Shown: positions 15,708 to 25,027 of the stretch, piece by piece | Layout of the letters: the number at the start of each line of letters is the position of its first letter | How positions within the stretch are numbered: position 1 is the stretch's first letter | Program-made: the position numbers and the translations under genes | The notes under the pieces: model-generated | What the model was told of the DNA's origin: nothing | What the model saw: only the letters and a program-made list of their open reading frames with translations | The model's database searches: none | Source of the DNA: Pseudomonadota bacterium | GTDB taxonomy: Bacteria > Pseudomonadota > Gammaproteobacteria > UBA5335 | Assembly: GCA_034189865.1 (NCBI GenBank) | Contig: JAXHTV010000004.1 | Location: 1 to 64,000, forward strand | DNA: 64,000 bases | Direction: 5' to 3'

Positions 15708-17141
15708 CTATCGATTTCGGATATGCAGCGCCCGACCGTCCACCGCCAGCGCGGCCTCATGCAATGCTTCGGATAACGTGGGATGAGCGTGGATGGTACG
15801 CGCAAGATCCTCGCTGCTGGCATGGAACTCCATGGCAACGACGGCTTCGGCAATCAGTTCGGAGGCCGTATGCCCGAGGATGTGGACCCCCAAAATCTCG
15901 TCAGTTTCTTCGTGAGCGAGGATTTTGACCAGCCCTTCCGATTCTCCCATAGCCTGCGCCCGACCGCTGGCGGCATAGGGAAAACTGCCCGTGCGGTAGG
16001 GAACACCCGCAGCTTTCAAGCTCGCCTCGGTCTTACCCACCCACGCCACCTCTGGGTGCGTGTAAAAGACCGATGGAATCACATCGTAATTGACGTGACC
16101 GGGCAGACCGGCAATCCGCTCAGCCACGGCCAGACCTTCTTCCGAACCCTTATGCGCCAACATCGGCCCGCGCACCACATCACCGACGGCAAAGACGTTG
16201 GGTAAATTAGTCCGGCATTCGTCGTCGATATCCACGTAACCCTTGTCATCCAACGCTAAATTGGCCTCAGGCGCCGCCAAACCGTCGGTGTTGGGTCGTC
16301 GGCCGACGGCGACGATCAACTTGTCGACCTTCAACTCCTGCGCCTTACCTCGCCCGTCTTGGTATGCGACGGTCACACCGCGTTTACTGGTTTTAACCCC
16401 GGTGACCCGACATCCCAGCCGGACGTCCAAGCCTTGTTTGGTAAACGACTTCATCGCAAGTTTCGCGATATCGTCGTCGGCCATGGATAAGAATGATTTT
16501 TGCGCTTCCAATAGCACAACTTCCGCACCGAGCCGTCGCCAAACGCTGCCGAGCTCCAACCCAATCACGCCGGCTCCGATCACAGCCAATCGTTTCGGTA
16601 CCTCGGTAAACTCCAATGCACCCGAAGAGTCGACGACCTGCTCTCCGTCCAGGGGCGCGGAAGCCAACTCGGTGGGCTTGGAACCGCTGGCAATAATCAC
16701 AAACTCCGCCTCGATTTCTTCAGCCTGGTCGGAACCCAAGGGTGTGAAGGCAATGCGGGTATTGGAAACCAGTTGGCCGCGCCCAGCCAAGTGATTGATT
16801 TTGTTCGTTTTGATTAAGCCCTCGATCCCTTGGGTTAAGGTTTTTACGATACCCGCCTTTCGGGCCTGCATCCGGGCGAGATCCAACGTTACCTCGGGCA
16901 CGACGACGCCATGCTCGGCGAAGCCCGATCGCGCCTCCTGATACATTTCCGAAGATTCCAGCAACGCTTTTGAAGGAATACAACCGGCATTCAAACAGGT
17001 GCCGCCTAGCGCATGCTCCCCGTCGGGATTCACCCACTCATCAATGCAAGCCGTTTTCAGCCCCAACTGGGCGCAACGCAACGCCGCCACGTAACCGGCA
17101 GGTCCGCCGCCTATCACCACTACGCCGAAGGATTTCGCCAT
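15708..17141 (-). CDS. lpd: Dihydrolipoamide dehydrogenase (E3) of 2-oxoglutarate dehydrogenase
   Basis: FAD enzyme that reoxidises the lipoyl groups of E2 with NAD+. From ATG 17141 the product is 477 residues with FAD site VVVIGGGPAGYVAA, redox disulfide GGTCLNAGCIPSK, NAD site VIGAGVIGLELGSVW, second FAD segment NVFAVGDVVRGPMLAHK and the catalytic His-Glu pair in HAHPTLSEALHE. A start five codons upstream is possible. The position after sucA-sucB assigns it to the 2-oxoglutarate complex; a second, different E3 serves pyruvate dehydrogenase at 29139. Confidence 0.94.
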   Translation of the reverse strand: MAKSFGVVVIGGGPAGYVAALRCAQLGLKTACIDEWVNPDGEHALGGTCLNAGCIPSKALLESSEMYQEARSGFAEHGVVVPEVTLDLARMQARKAGIVKTLTQGIEGLIKTNKINHLAGRGQLVSNTRIAFTPLGSDQAEEIEAEFVIIASGSKPTELASAPLDGEQVVDSSGALEFTEVPKRLAVIGAGVIGLELGSVWRRLGAEVVLLEAQKSFLSMADDDIAKLAMKSFTKQGLDVRLGCRVTGVKTSKRGVTVAYQDGRGKAQELKVDKLIVAVGRRPNTDGLAAPEANLALDDKGYVDIDDECRTNLPNVFAVGDVVRGPMLAHKGSEEGLAVAERIAGLPGHVNYDVIPSVFYTHPEVAWVGKTEASLKAAGVPYRTGSFPYAASGRAQAMGESEGLVKILAHEETDEILGVHILGHTASELIAEAVVAMEFHASSEDLARTIHAHPTLSEALHEAALAVDGRALHIRNR

Positions 17142-17235
17142 GATTCGAACACCCATTTCTTTATTAAAGAATAATTTGACACCGCATCAGCGTCCCATCC
17201 AAATACCGACGCGATACAAGGGCTCTTTAAAGCCG

Positions 17236-18531
17236 TCAGATCTGAAGCAGCAGCCGGGCTGGATCCTCAAGCAACGACTTCATGGCGACCAGGAAACTAA
17301 CCGCCTCACGCCCATCGACCAAACGGTGATCATAAGACAAGGCCAGATACATCATCGGCCGAATTACGATCTCCCCATCCACAACGACCGGCCGCTCCTG
17401 AATTTTGTGCATTCCGAGAATCGCACTCTGGGGCGGGTTGAGGATCGGTGTTGACATCAATGAGCCGAACACACCCCCGTTGGTGATGCTGAAAGTACCG
17501 CCGGTCAGGTCGTCCATCGAGAGTCCGCCTTCCCGGGCTTTCTCGGCATAATCCCTGATCTTTTTCTCGATCTCCGAGAAACTCAATCGGTCGGCATCGC
17601 GCAGGATGGGAACCACCAATCCCCGCGGCGAAGACACGGCAATCCCGATATCGAAATAGCCGTGATACACAACATCGTCCCCATCGACCGACGCGTTCAC
17701 GACCGGAAAGCGTTTCAGCGCCTCAACCGCCGCTTTGACAAAAAAGGACATAAAGCCCAAACGAACGCCGTACTCCTTTTCAAAGCTGTCACGGTATTGC
17801 CGGCGCAGCTTGTTGACGGCATCCAGATCGACTTCGTTAAACGTGGTCAGAATAGCGGCCGTCTGTTGCGCCTGAACCAAACGCTCGGCAATCCGCGCCC
17901 GGAGCCGGGTCATGGGCACCCGTTGATCTAACCGCTCCCGCTCGATCAGCGCTTCATCGGCTGACGGCGCGGCCGCGACGGTTTCGGGTGCCGATGGCTC
18001 AGGGGCCACGGCTGGCGCCTTAGGAGCCGGTTCGGCGGGCGGCGCGGCCTTTTTCTCCTCACCTTTACTCTGAAGATAGGCCATCACATCGGCCTTGGTC
18101 AGACGGCCACCGCGTCCCGAGCCGGTGATCTTACTGGCATCCAATGCGTGTTCTTCGAGCAAGCGACGAACAGCCGGACTGGGGGGCACCGCGGCCGCAG
18201 TCTGCTCCGGGGCTTGAGGGGGCGCACTTTCTTCTTTCGCTTCTACCGCGGACTCCGCAGTTTCGCCGGCGGTAGCAGACGCGCCTTTCGCCCCTGATTC
18301 CGACATGATGGCCACCAGATCGCCGGCCTTGACCACATCGCCGACCTGGACACGGATATCGGTTAATACGCCAGAGGCGGGCGCTGGAACCTCCAAGACC
18401 ACTTTATCCGTCTCAAGATCCACCAGATTCTCTTCACGCTCAACAGCGTCCCCGACTTGCTTATGCCAGGTCACAACCGTGGCGTCTTCTACAGACTCTG
18501 GAAGGTTGGGAACTTTGACCTCAATACTCAT
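17236..18531 (-). CDS. sucB: Dihydrolipoyllysine succinyltransferase (E2o)
   Basis: Core of the 2-oxoglutarate dehydrogenase complex. In 431 residues: one lipoyl domain with the lipoylated Lys in [13 protein letters not shown] (about residue 43), an Ala/Pro/Glu linker, a peripheral subunit-binding domain ([20 protein letters not shown]), a second linker, and the catalytic domain ending in [13 protein letters not shown] with the acyltransferase His and Asp. ATG 18531, 20 bases after the sucA stop. Confidence 0.96.
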   Translation of the reverse strand: MSIEVKVPNLPESVEDATVVTWHKQVGDAVEREENLVDLETDKVVLEVPAPASGVLTDIRVQVGDVVKAGDLVAIMSESGAKGASATAGETAESAVEAKEESAPPQAPEQTAAAVPPSPAVRRLLEEHALDASKITGSGRGGRLTKADVMAYLQSKGEEKKAAPPAEPAPKAPAVAPEPSAPETVAAAPSADEALIERERLDQRVPMTRLRARIAERLVQAQQTAAILTTFNEVDLDAVNKLRRQYRDSFEKEYGVRLGFMSFFVKAAVEALKRFPVVNASVDGDDVVYHGYFDIGIAVSSPRGLVVPILRDADRLSFSEIEKKIRDYAEKAREGGLSMDDLTGGTFSITNGGVFGSLMSTPILNPPQSAILGMHKIQERPVVVDGEIVIRPMMYLALSYDHRLVDGREAVSFLVAMKSLLEDPARLLLQI

Positions 18532-18551
18532 CTTGGCTCCAGCGTGTTTCT

Positions 18552-21398
18552 TCAGGCGGACGCATCCGGCGTGTCGTTCTCAGTGAGACCCAAGGCCTCG
18601 GCCAGCAACAGCTTCTGTTGCTGAACATGCATGTCGTAATAACCCACTGCCGTCGAGGCCGACGCCAAACGGCCGACGTAATGCAAAGTTTGGGCAGCTT
18701 TCATAACCTTTCGAATACGGTGTTCAATGTAATACCAGGCGCCTTGATTCTTGGGTTCTTCCTGGCACCACACGATCTCTTTCGCGCGATTGTAGGTCTC
18801 GAAGGCCTGCTCGAATTCCGCATGGGGAAACGGATACAGCTGTTCGATTCGAACCAGTGCGACGTCCTCCAGACCGCGCTCCCGCCGGAACTCCAGCAGA
18901 TCGAAATAGACCTTTCCACTGCAAAATATCAAACGCCGGACCTTGCTCCGCGTCGGCTCGTCTTCGTCAAGAATCACATTTTGAAAATGGCCTTCTGAAA
19001 GCGCATCCAACGTAGACATTGCCAAACGCTTGCGCAAGAGGCTTTTCGGGGTCATGACGATCAACGGCTTTCGCAGAGGCCGGATCATCTGCCGGCGCAA
19101 CATGTGGAACATTTGAGCCGGCGTACTCGGGACACACACCTGCATGTTGTGCTCAGCACACAATTGCAAATAGCGCTCCAGCCGAGCGGAGGAATGCTCT
19201 GGACCTTGCCCTTCATAACCATGGGGCAAGAACATTACCAATCCGCACAGCCGCTGCCATTTGGCTTCCCCGGAGCTGATGAATTGATCGATCAGCACCT
19301 GAGCACCATTGGCAAAGTCGCCAAACTGCGCTTCCCAAATGACCAAAGTATTGGGGTCTGCGGTGGCGTAACCGTACTCGAAACCCAACACGCCCTCTTC
19401 GGACAGAAGCGAGTCGATAACGACGAAACCGCCTTGTTTGTCGCTGATGTGCTGCAGCGGCGCGTACGCCGCTCCATCATGCTGGTTGTAAAAAATAGCG
19501 TGCCGGTGAAAAAACGTACCCCGACCGCTATCCTGACCGCTGAGTCGAACCGAATACCCCTCGGTCAACAGCGACGCATACGCTAATGTCTCAGCGAAAC
19601 CCCAGTCGATCGCACCGGCTCCGGCCGCCATTTTTCGGCGATCGTCAACAATCCGTTCGACGCGCGGGTGCAACTCGAATCCCTCAGGAATCTCGACCAT
19701 TTTCTTGGCCAAGCGACGAATTCGTTCCAAGGATAGATGGGTCTTCACCGGATGGTCCCAATCCACGTCCTGATAAACGGACCAATCTACAGTGTATTCA
19801 TTGCCGACCATCTGCACACTGTCGCGCACAACGTTTCGACCTTGATCCAAACCATCCCGATACGCCGACCACATTTCGTCGACCTGCTCCGGTGCCAACT
19901 CACCCGCTTCCACCAAACGCTCGCCATAGAGCACGCGAGCGGTGGGCAAAGCCTTGATCGCTTGATACATCAGGGGCTGCGTCACAGCCGGCTCGTCCGC
20001 TTCGTTATGACCCTGGCGGCGATAGCAAACCAGGTCGATCACCACGTCCTGATGGAACTGCATCCGAAAATCCAGGGCCAACCGAGTGACGAAAACCACC
20101 GCTTCGGGGTCATCCGCGTTGACATGAAAAATCGGCGCTTGAACCATCTTGGCGACGTCGGTGCAATACATCGTGGACCGCGCGTCTTGCGGGTTACTGG
20201 TTGTAAAACCAATTTGATTGTTCACCACGATGTGGACCGTGCCGCCAATCCCGTAACCACGGGATTGGGACATATTCAGCACTTCCATCACCACGCCTTG
20301 GCCGGAAAACGCGGCATCACCGTGGATCAAAATCGGCAACACCCGGTCCCCGAAATGATCTCCTCGGCGATGCTGGCGGGCGCGAACCGATCCCAGAACC
20401 ACCGGATTGACAATTTCCAGGTGCGAAGGATTAAAGGCTAAAACCAAGTGAACTCGGCGATCACCCACATCCAAATCGGATGAAAAACCCATGTGGTATT
20501 TCACATCGCCGGAGAACCGGCTTTCTTTGCGTCTGCCTTCAAACTCTTCGAAGAGTTCCTTGGGCGATTTGCCCAAAATGTTGACGAGCACGTTCAGCCG
20601 ACCGCGATGGGCCATACCGATCAAGACCTCGTCGACCCCCAGCTTGCCGGCCTGTGAAACCAAATCGTCCAACTGCGGAATCAGCGAATCCCCACCTTCC
20701 AACGAAAACCGTTTTTGCCCCACATAGCGGGTGTGAAGATACTTTTCGATCCCTTCTGCCGCCGTCAGCTGCATCATGATCTGGCGCCGCTCCTCGGCAT
20801 TGAGGGTCGACTGCTGATAACCACCTTCCAATCGCTTTTGAATCCATCGCTTTTGGTTGGTATCGGTGATGTGCATGTACTCCGAACCGATAGTTCCGGT
20901 GTAAACGGTCCGAACAATATCCAAGATTTCCCTGAGCGGGAGCCGGTCGGCGGCGAACAACGAACCGGTATTGAATACCGAGTCCATATCGCCAGCACCC
21001 AATCCATGGAAATTGGGATCGAGGTCGGGGATCTCGGGCCCGTGGGCCAAACCCAGCGGATCGAGCTTGGCCGCTTGATGGCCACGCACGCGGTAGGCAT
21101 TGATCAATCTCAATACCGCGGCCTGTCGTTCAGCCGCCTTGGGCGCCAACAATTGCGTAACCGTCTCACCATTGGTTTTACGCCGAGCGTATTGAGCGAA
21201 AGACTCCTGTATAGGGGTATGTGGAACGTCTCTTGGCGCCTGGCCACTTTCAGACAATTCCTGAAAATACGATCGCCAATTCGGATCCGTGATGGAGCCG
21301 GGATCTTTCAGGTACTGTTCATAGTACGCTTCAATAAAGGCGGCGTTCGCACCGAAAAGCAGCGAAGTCCGGTACTTATCACGGAGTTCTTGGCTCAT
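18552..21398 (-). CDS. sucA: 2-oxoglutarate dehydrogenase E1 component
   Basis: Thiamine-diphosphate enzyme that decarboxylates 2-oxoglutarate in the TCA cycle. The ATG at 21398 ([20 protein letters not shown]) gives 948 residues, the expected length; a TTG seven codons earlier is less likely. Visible landmarks are the N-terminal [10 protein letters not shown]2-binding type segment, [17 protein letters not shown], the ThDP motif starting [19 protein letters not shown] and ending in [12 protein letters not shown], and the C-terminal [20 protein letters not shown]. First gene of sucA-sucB-lpd; succinyl-CoA synthetase genes are not adjacent. Confidence 0.97.
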   Translation of the reverse strand: MSQELRDKYRTSLLFGANAAFIEAYYEQYLKDPGSITDPNWRSYFQELSESGQAPRDVPHTPIQESFAQYARRKTNGETVTQLLAPKAAERQAAVLRLINAYRVRGHQAAKLDPLGLAHGPEIPDLDPNFHGLGAGDMDSVFNTGSLFAADRLPLREILDIVRTVYTGTIGSEYMHITDTNQKRWIQKRLEGGYQQSTLNAEERRQIMMQLTAAEGIEKYLHTRYVGQKRFSLEGGDSLIPQLDDLVSQAGKLGVDEVLIGMAHRGRLNVLVNILGKSPKELFEEFEGRRKESRFSGDVKYHMGFSSDLDVGDRRVHLVLAFNPSHLEIVNPVVLGSVRARQHRRGDHFGDRVLPILIHGDAAFSGQGVVMEVLNMSQSRGYGIGGTVHIVVNNQIGFTTSNPQDARSTMYCTDVAKMVQAPIFHVNADDPEAVVFVTRLALDFRMQFHQDVVIDLVCYRRQGHNEADEPAVTQPLMYQAIKALPTARVLYGERLVEAGELAPEQVDEMWSAYRDGLDQGRNVVRDSVQMVGNEYTVDWSVYQDVDWDHPVKTHLSLERIRRLAKKMVEIPEGFELHPRVERIVDDRRKMAAGAGAIDWGFAETLAYASLLTEGYSVRLSGQDSGRGTFFHRHAIFYNQHDGAAYAPLQHISDKQGGFVVIDSLLSEEGVLGFEYGYATADPNTLVIWEAQFGDFANGAQVLIDQFISSGEAKWQRLCGLVMFLPHGYEGQGPEHSSARLERYLQLCAEHNMQVCVPSTPAQMFHMLRRQMIRPLRKPLIVMTPKSLLRKRLAMSTLDALSEGHFQNVILDEDEPTRSKVRRLIFCSGKVYFDLLEFRRERGLEDVALVRIEQLYPFPHAEFEQAFETYNRAKEIVWCQEEPKNQGAWYYIEHRIRKVMKAAQTLHYVGRLASASTAVGYYDMHVQQQKLLLAEALGLTENDTPDASA

Positions 21399-21864
21399 AA
21401 ATGACGGCCTGTCGGGCAAGGTGGGCGAGAAAAAGACGGGAGATGAAAAGCCTGGAAAACGGGTCGGAGCGTGTGGTGGCGAGGCATCCTGCCGCCGCGA
21501 AGGAAACGAAATCTGAATGAAGACAATTCGGAGAGTATCGATTGACGACCGGGAGGTTTGGCCTCTCGTCCAGCGCCACGACCGGCCCCGAAACCTTGAC
21601 CGAAACAGCCACGCTGCGTCGGGTCACCGGCAACGGGATCAGGCGGTTCGGGCGATGGCTCAGCCTCGCGAAGGCTCTGACGCATGTTCTTTTAAGTCAA
21701 CCTCTCATATCGGGGTATCACATCCATAACCGCTTCAGCGACAGCATTCGTTCGCCGGCCACTTGGACATGCCCCCTTCAGACGTTGAAACGTGCGGGAG
21801 TGTAACCCAATTTGGCGGGCGTGCAAACGCCATAATGCCATATCGCCACAACCAATCCGGCGCA
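21399..21864. other. Intergenic region upstream of sucA
   Basis: This 466-base gap lies between the end of moeA and the start of sucA, both on the minus strand. Short open frames on either strand lack ribosome binding sites and recognisable sequence. It should hold the sucAB-lpd promoter, but I could not single out a convincing -35/-10 pair or terminator. Confidence 0.5.
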
Positions 21865-23100
21865 TCAAAAACACGCGGCGTAAGGAATCACCGAAACCAC
21901 GTCACCCGAGGTAACCGAACCGCTTTCCGCTGCCAGATGGATAAAACAGTTGCCGCGGGTCAAAGAACCGATCAAACCGGAGCCCTGACTGCCTGTACTG
22001 CGAACGCGCAACTGCCCATCCGGATCCTGAAAACAATAACCACGTTGATATTCCTCTCGGCCTGGCCGCTTGCGCAATGGCTCGTCGGCGATCGCCGGCC
22101 AGGCCTGAGGATCTTCTATCGGACACCCAGCCAAACGCTGAAGCGCCGGACGAACGAACAATAAGTAGGTCACCACCGCCGAGACCGGATTACCAGGCAA
22201 GCCAAAAAACCACGCGCGGTCGAGTCGACCAAAGGTCAGCGGACGTCCGGGTTTGAGCGCAACGCGCCAGATATCTACTTGACCCAGTTCGGCCAAACAA
22301 TCTTTCACATAATCCGCCTCACCCACCGAAACACCCCCGGTGGTCACCACCACATCCGCGCTCGCCGCTGCTGTTAGCGCCGATCGTGTCGCTTCGCGAT
22401 CGTCGGGAATCACACCGAGATCCTGCAGTTCGATACCGGAGTCCGCGAACAGTCCGGCCAGCAATGGACGATTGCTGTCGAAAATCTGCCCGGGACCCAG
22501 TGTCTTACCGAGCATTTGCAGTTCATCGCCGGTGGAAAAGTACGCCACCGTTATCGGCCGCGTGACCACGAGCTGATCCAGTCCCATTGAGGCGACTAAC
22601 CCCAAATCAATCGCTCGCAGTCGATGGCCGGATGGGAGCATCTCTTCACTGGCTCGAAAATCTTCTCCGGCCGGTCGGACGTTGTCGCCCGCGGTGACCG
22701 CGAAGGAGAGACGAACCGAGCCTTCGCAGATCTCGACGTTTTCTTGGGGAATCACCGCGTCGCAATCAGGTGGGACGGGTGCGCCGGTCATGATGCGCAC
22801 GCACTGCAACGGATCCACCCGCCCTGTGTAGGGATGGCCGGCCAGGGCGCGCCCCACACTTCGCAACACAACGCCCGGTGCCGATGCGTCGGCGCTGCGC
22901 AAAGCATAGCCGTCCATGGCGGAACTCGAAAACGGCGGCAAATCATGGCGCGCGACCAGCGCCTCACCCAGTATACGGCCCAGCGCTTGGTGGGTCGCGA
23001 CACGCTGCCGCTCGGGCACCGGCTCGATGCGGCTCAAAATGCGCTCTCGCGCCTGCGTGACACTCAAGTCCTGCGGACGATCACAGGAACCATGGGACAT
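21865..23100 (-). CDS. moeA: Molybdopterin molybdenumtransferase MoeA
   Basis: Inserts molybdate into adenylylated molybdopterin. From ATG 23100 the product is 411 residues: LPPFSSSAMDGYALRS near the N-terminus, RIMTGAPVPPDCDAVIPQEN, the MoCF-like domain (YFSTGDELQMLG, GQIFDSNRPLLAGL, DVVVTTGGVSVGEADYVKD, LPGNPVSAVVTYLLFVRP), then the C-terminal barrel. The start lies 20 bases inside mobA, so the two are translationally linked. Confidence 0.94.
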   Translation of the reverse strand: MSHGSCDRPQDLSVTQARERILSRIEPVPERQRVATHQALGRILGEALVARHDLPPFSSSAMDGYALRSADASAPGVVLRSVGRALAGHPYTGRVDPLQCVRIMTGAPVPPDCDAVIPQENVEICEGSVRLSFAVTAGDNVRPAGEDFRASEEMLPSGHRLRAIDLGLVASMGLDQLVVTRPITVAYFSTGDELQMLGKTLGPGQIFDSNRPLLAGLFADSGIELQDLGVIPDDREATRSALTAAASADVVVTTGGVSVGEADYVKDCLAELGQVDIWRVALKPGRPLTFGRLDRAWFFGLPGNPVSAVVTYLLFVRPALQRLAGCPIEDPQAWPAIADEPLRKRPGREEYQRGYCFQDPDGQLRVRSTGSQGSGLIGSLTRGNCFIHLAAESGSVTSGDVVSVIPYAACF

Positions 23101-23761
23101 GCGATTCGACCTCAGTGGAATCATTATCGAGTGCACCACCAGAACATGACGCCAAGGCAACTAAGTCTTCTGGATAGTTTACGTTGGAGAATTCTCGAGA
23201 CCGGCCGGCGAAATCTGCAAATGCCGCAGACTGGGCCATCACCCACCGTCCCAAACCGTGCTCGCCGGCTGCAAGCGCGCTTTGCAATCGCAGCAGACAC
23301 GGCACCCGGCGCAGCAGCAAGAATGTCGGTTGGATGCGCTCACCGTCATGAACGACAGCGACGTCCGCTTGAGCCCCGACCAAAGCCTCCAGCAACCGCT
23401 GCCCCAAATCGGCGGGAAAAACCGGCGCATCCACCGGCACGGCCAAGACCAGCTCGGTTTCCAGAGCCGCCAGCCCGGTTGCCAGTCCGGCCAAAGGGCC
23501 TTGGTAGCCCGGCAGTGTGTCTTCAACCACTGAAAACCCGAGCGCTTCGTAGCGGGCTCGGTTTTGGTTGGCATTAATCACAAGATCGGCCACTTGGGGC
23601 GAGAGGCGATCACACACCCATTGGATCAACGGCCTGTCCTTCAGACTCACCCATCCCTTATCAGTGGACCCCATGCGCCGCCCGCGCCCTCCAGCCAGGA
23701 TCAAACCCGAGACAGACGACCCGGGACCGCTGCTGGATCCGCCGGACGGAGACCGCGACAT
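23081..23761 (-). CDS. mobA: Molybdenum cofactor guanylyltransferase MobA
   Basis: Transfers GMP to Mo-molybdopterin to make the bis-MGD cofactor. From ATG 23761 the product is 226 residues with nucleotide-binding LILAGGRGRRMGSTDKGWVSL, VINANQNRARYEALG, DTLPGYQGPLAGLATGL and the metal-binding VPVDAPVFP (usually VPCDTPFLP), and NVNYPEDL near the end. The Ser-Gly-Pro-rich first 18 residues before the nucleotide site are longer than usual. It starts four bases after moaA. Confidence 0.9.
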   Translation of the reverse strand: MSRSPSGGSSSGPGSSVSGLILAGGRGRRMGSTDKGWVSLKDRPLIQWVCDRLSPQVADLVINANQNRARYEALGFSVVEDTLPGYQGPLAGLATGLAALETELVLAVPVDAPVFPADLGQRLLEALVGAQADVAVVHDGERIQPTFLLLRRVPCLLRLQSALAAGEHGLGRWVMAQSAAFADFAGRSREFSNVNYPEDLVALASCSGGALDNDSTEVESHVPWFL

Positions 23762-23765
23762 CCGT

Positions 23766-24776
23766 TCACCCACCGGTCATATTCATGAATCGCAATACTT
23801 TAGTGTCCTGACCCAGGTCGAAATCATGTCCTTGGGGTTTGATGCTCATGGCACCCTTGAGCGCCGCCTTGACCGGCTCCAGCTCCCCAGGATGGGATCG
23901 AACAACACGACGAAGATCAGCCGAGTACTCTTGACCAAGACACAAAAGAAGCCGCCCTTCAGCAGTCAATCGAACCCGATTACATGTGTCGCAAAAATTA
24001 TGGCTGTGGGGTGAGATGAATCCAACTCGGATCGGGTTGCCGCTCATCCGGTAGTATCGAGAAGGACCGCCTGAGCTTTCGGGGCTGGTGATCAAAGGGT
24101 ACTTTTTTTCGATCTCAGCGCGAACCTGGTCGCTGGAGAAAAATGCCAGCTGTCGATTATGGCTATTGACCACACCTAACGGCATTTCCTCGATAAAGCT
24201 AATATCCAGCGATCGGTCTCGGCAGAAATCCACTAAATCCAGGACTTCATCGTCATTGTAGCCGGCCAATACCACGGAATTGATCTTGATCCGTTCAAAG
24301 CCAACGGAAAGTGCCTGGTCGATGCCCTGTAGTACTTTTTCCAGATCACCCACGCGGGTCATGTCCCTGAAGCGCTCGGGTTTCAGGCTATCTAAACTAA
24401 TATTCAACCGTCGAACGCCGGCCTGTTTTAACGCCGACGCCATACGTGCAAGCTGCGAACCGTTGGTCGTGAGGGCCAATTCGTCCACATCCGGTAACCG
24501 CGCAAGCCTCTCCAACAACCAAACAATGTTTTTTCGCACCAGCGGCTCGCCACCGGTTATACGAATCTTGCGCACACCCAACTCAGACGCCGCCTGACCA
24601 ATCGTGAGCAGCTCTTCAAGTGTCAGGACCTGGGGACGGGGCAAAAACTGCATGTTTTCCGACATGCAATAGAGGCAGCGAAAATCGCAACGGTCGGTCA
24701 CCGATATGCGAAGGTAGGTGACGGCGCGACCAAACCGATCAATAAGCTGAGGTGTTTTTTCAGGCTTCACTGGCAT
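23766..24776 (-). CDS. moaA: GTP 3',8-cyclase MoaA
   Basis: Radical SAM enzyme starting molybdenum cofactor synthesis from GTP. The 336-residue protein has the N-terminal cluster in CDFRCLYC (Cys30, 34, 37), TGGEPLVRKNI for SAM, the second-cluster region FCDTCNRVRLTAEGRLLLCLG, and ends in MNMTGG with the Gly-Gly tail needed for activity. First gene of moaA-mobA-moeA and divergent from aceE. Confidence 0.97.
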   Translation of the reverse strand: MPVKPEKTPQLIDRFGRAVTYLRISVTDRCDFRCLYCMSENMQFLPRPQVLTLEELLTIGQAASELGVRKIRITGGEPLVRKNIVWLLERLARLPDVDELALTTNGSQLARMASALKQAGVRRLNISLDSLKPERFRDMTRVGDLEKVLQGIDQALSVGFERIKINSVVLAGYNDDEVLDLVDFCRDRSLDISFIEEMPLGVVNSHNRQLAFFSSDQVRAEIEKKYPLITSPESSGGPSRYYRMSGNPIRVGFISPHSHNFCDTCNRVRLTAEGRLLLCLGQEYSADLRRVVRSHPGELEPVKAALKGAMSIKPQGHDFDLGQDTKVLRFMNMTGG

Positions 24777-25027
24777 AGAGGTACCGACGAAATCAGGTGA
24801 CGAGACAATTCCGAAACGGAATGAAAAACCGCCGCCTCGTATTCATTGCGCAAGAATACCGCCAAGCACCCCGGTGCCGCAAAGATCCCGCAAATTATGA
24901 TCAAGAATACGCTGGGATAGTCGAGATCGCATGGTGTACGCTGGAAAAAGTCTCAGCTCTCAAGCTACTATCAAAGCATCCCACCGGCGTTGTTCCACTC
25001 AGTCCGCCCAGCAGGAGAAATCGCTCG

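Noticed and set aside
19737-20441. 234-residue plus-strand frame
   Set aside because: Lies wholly antisense to sucA, has no ribosome binding site and no recognisable sequence.
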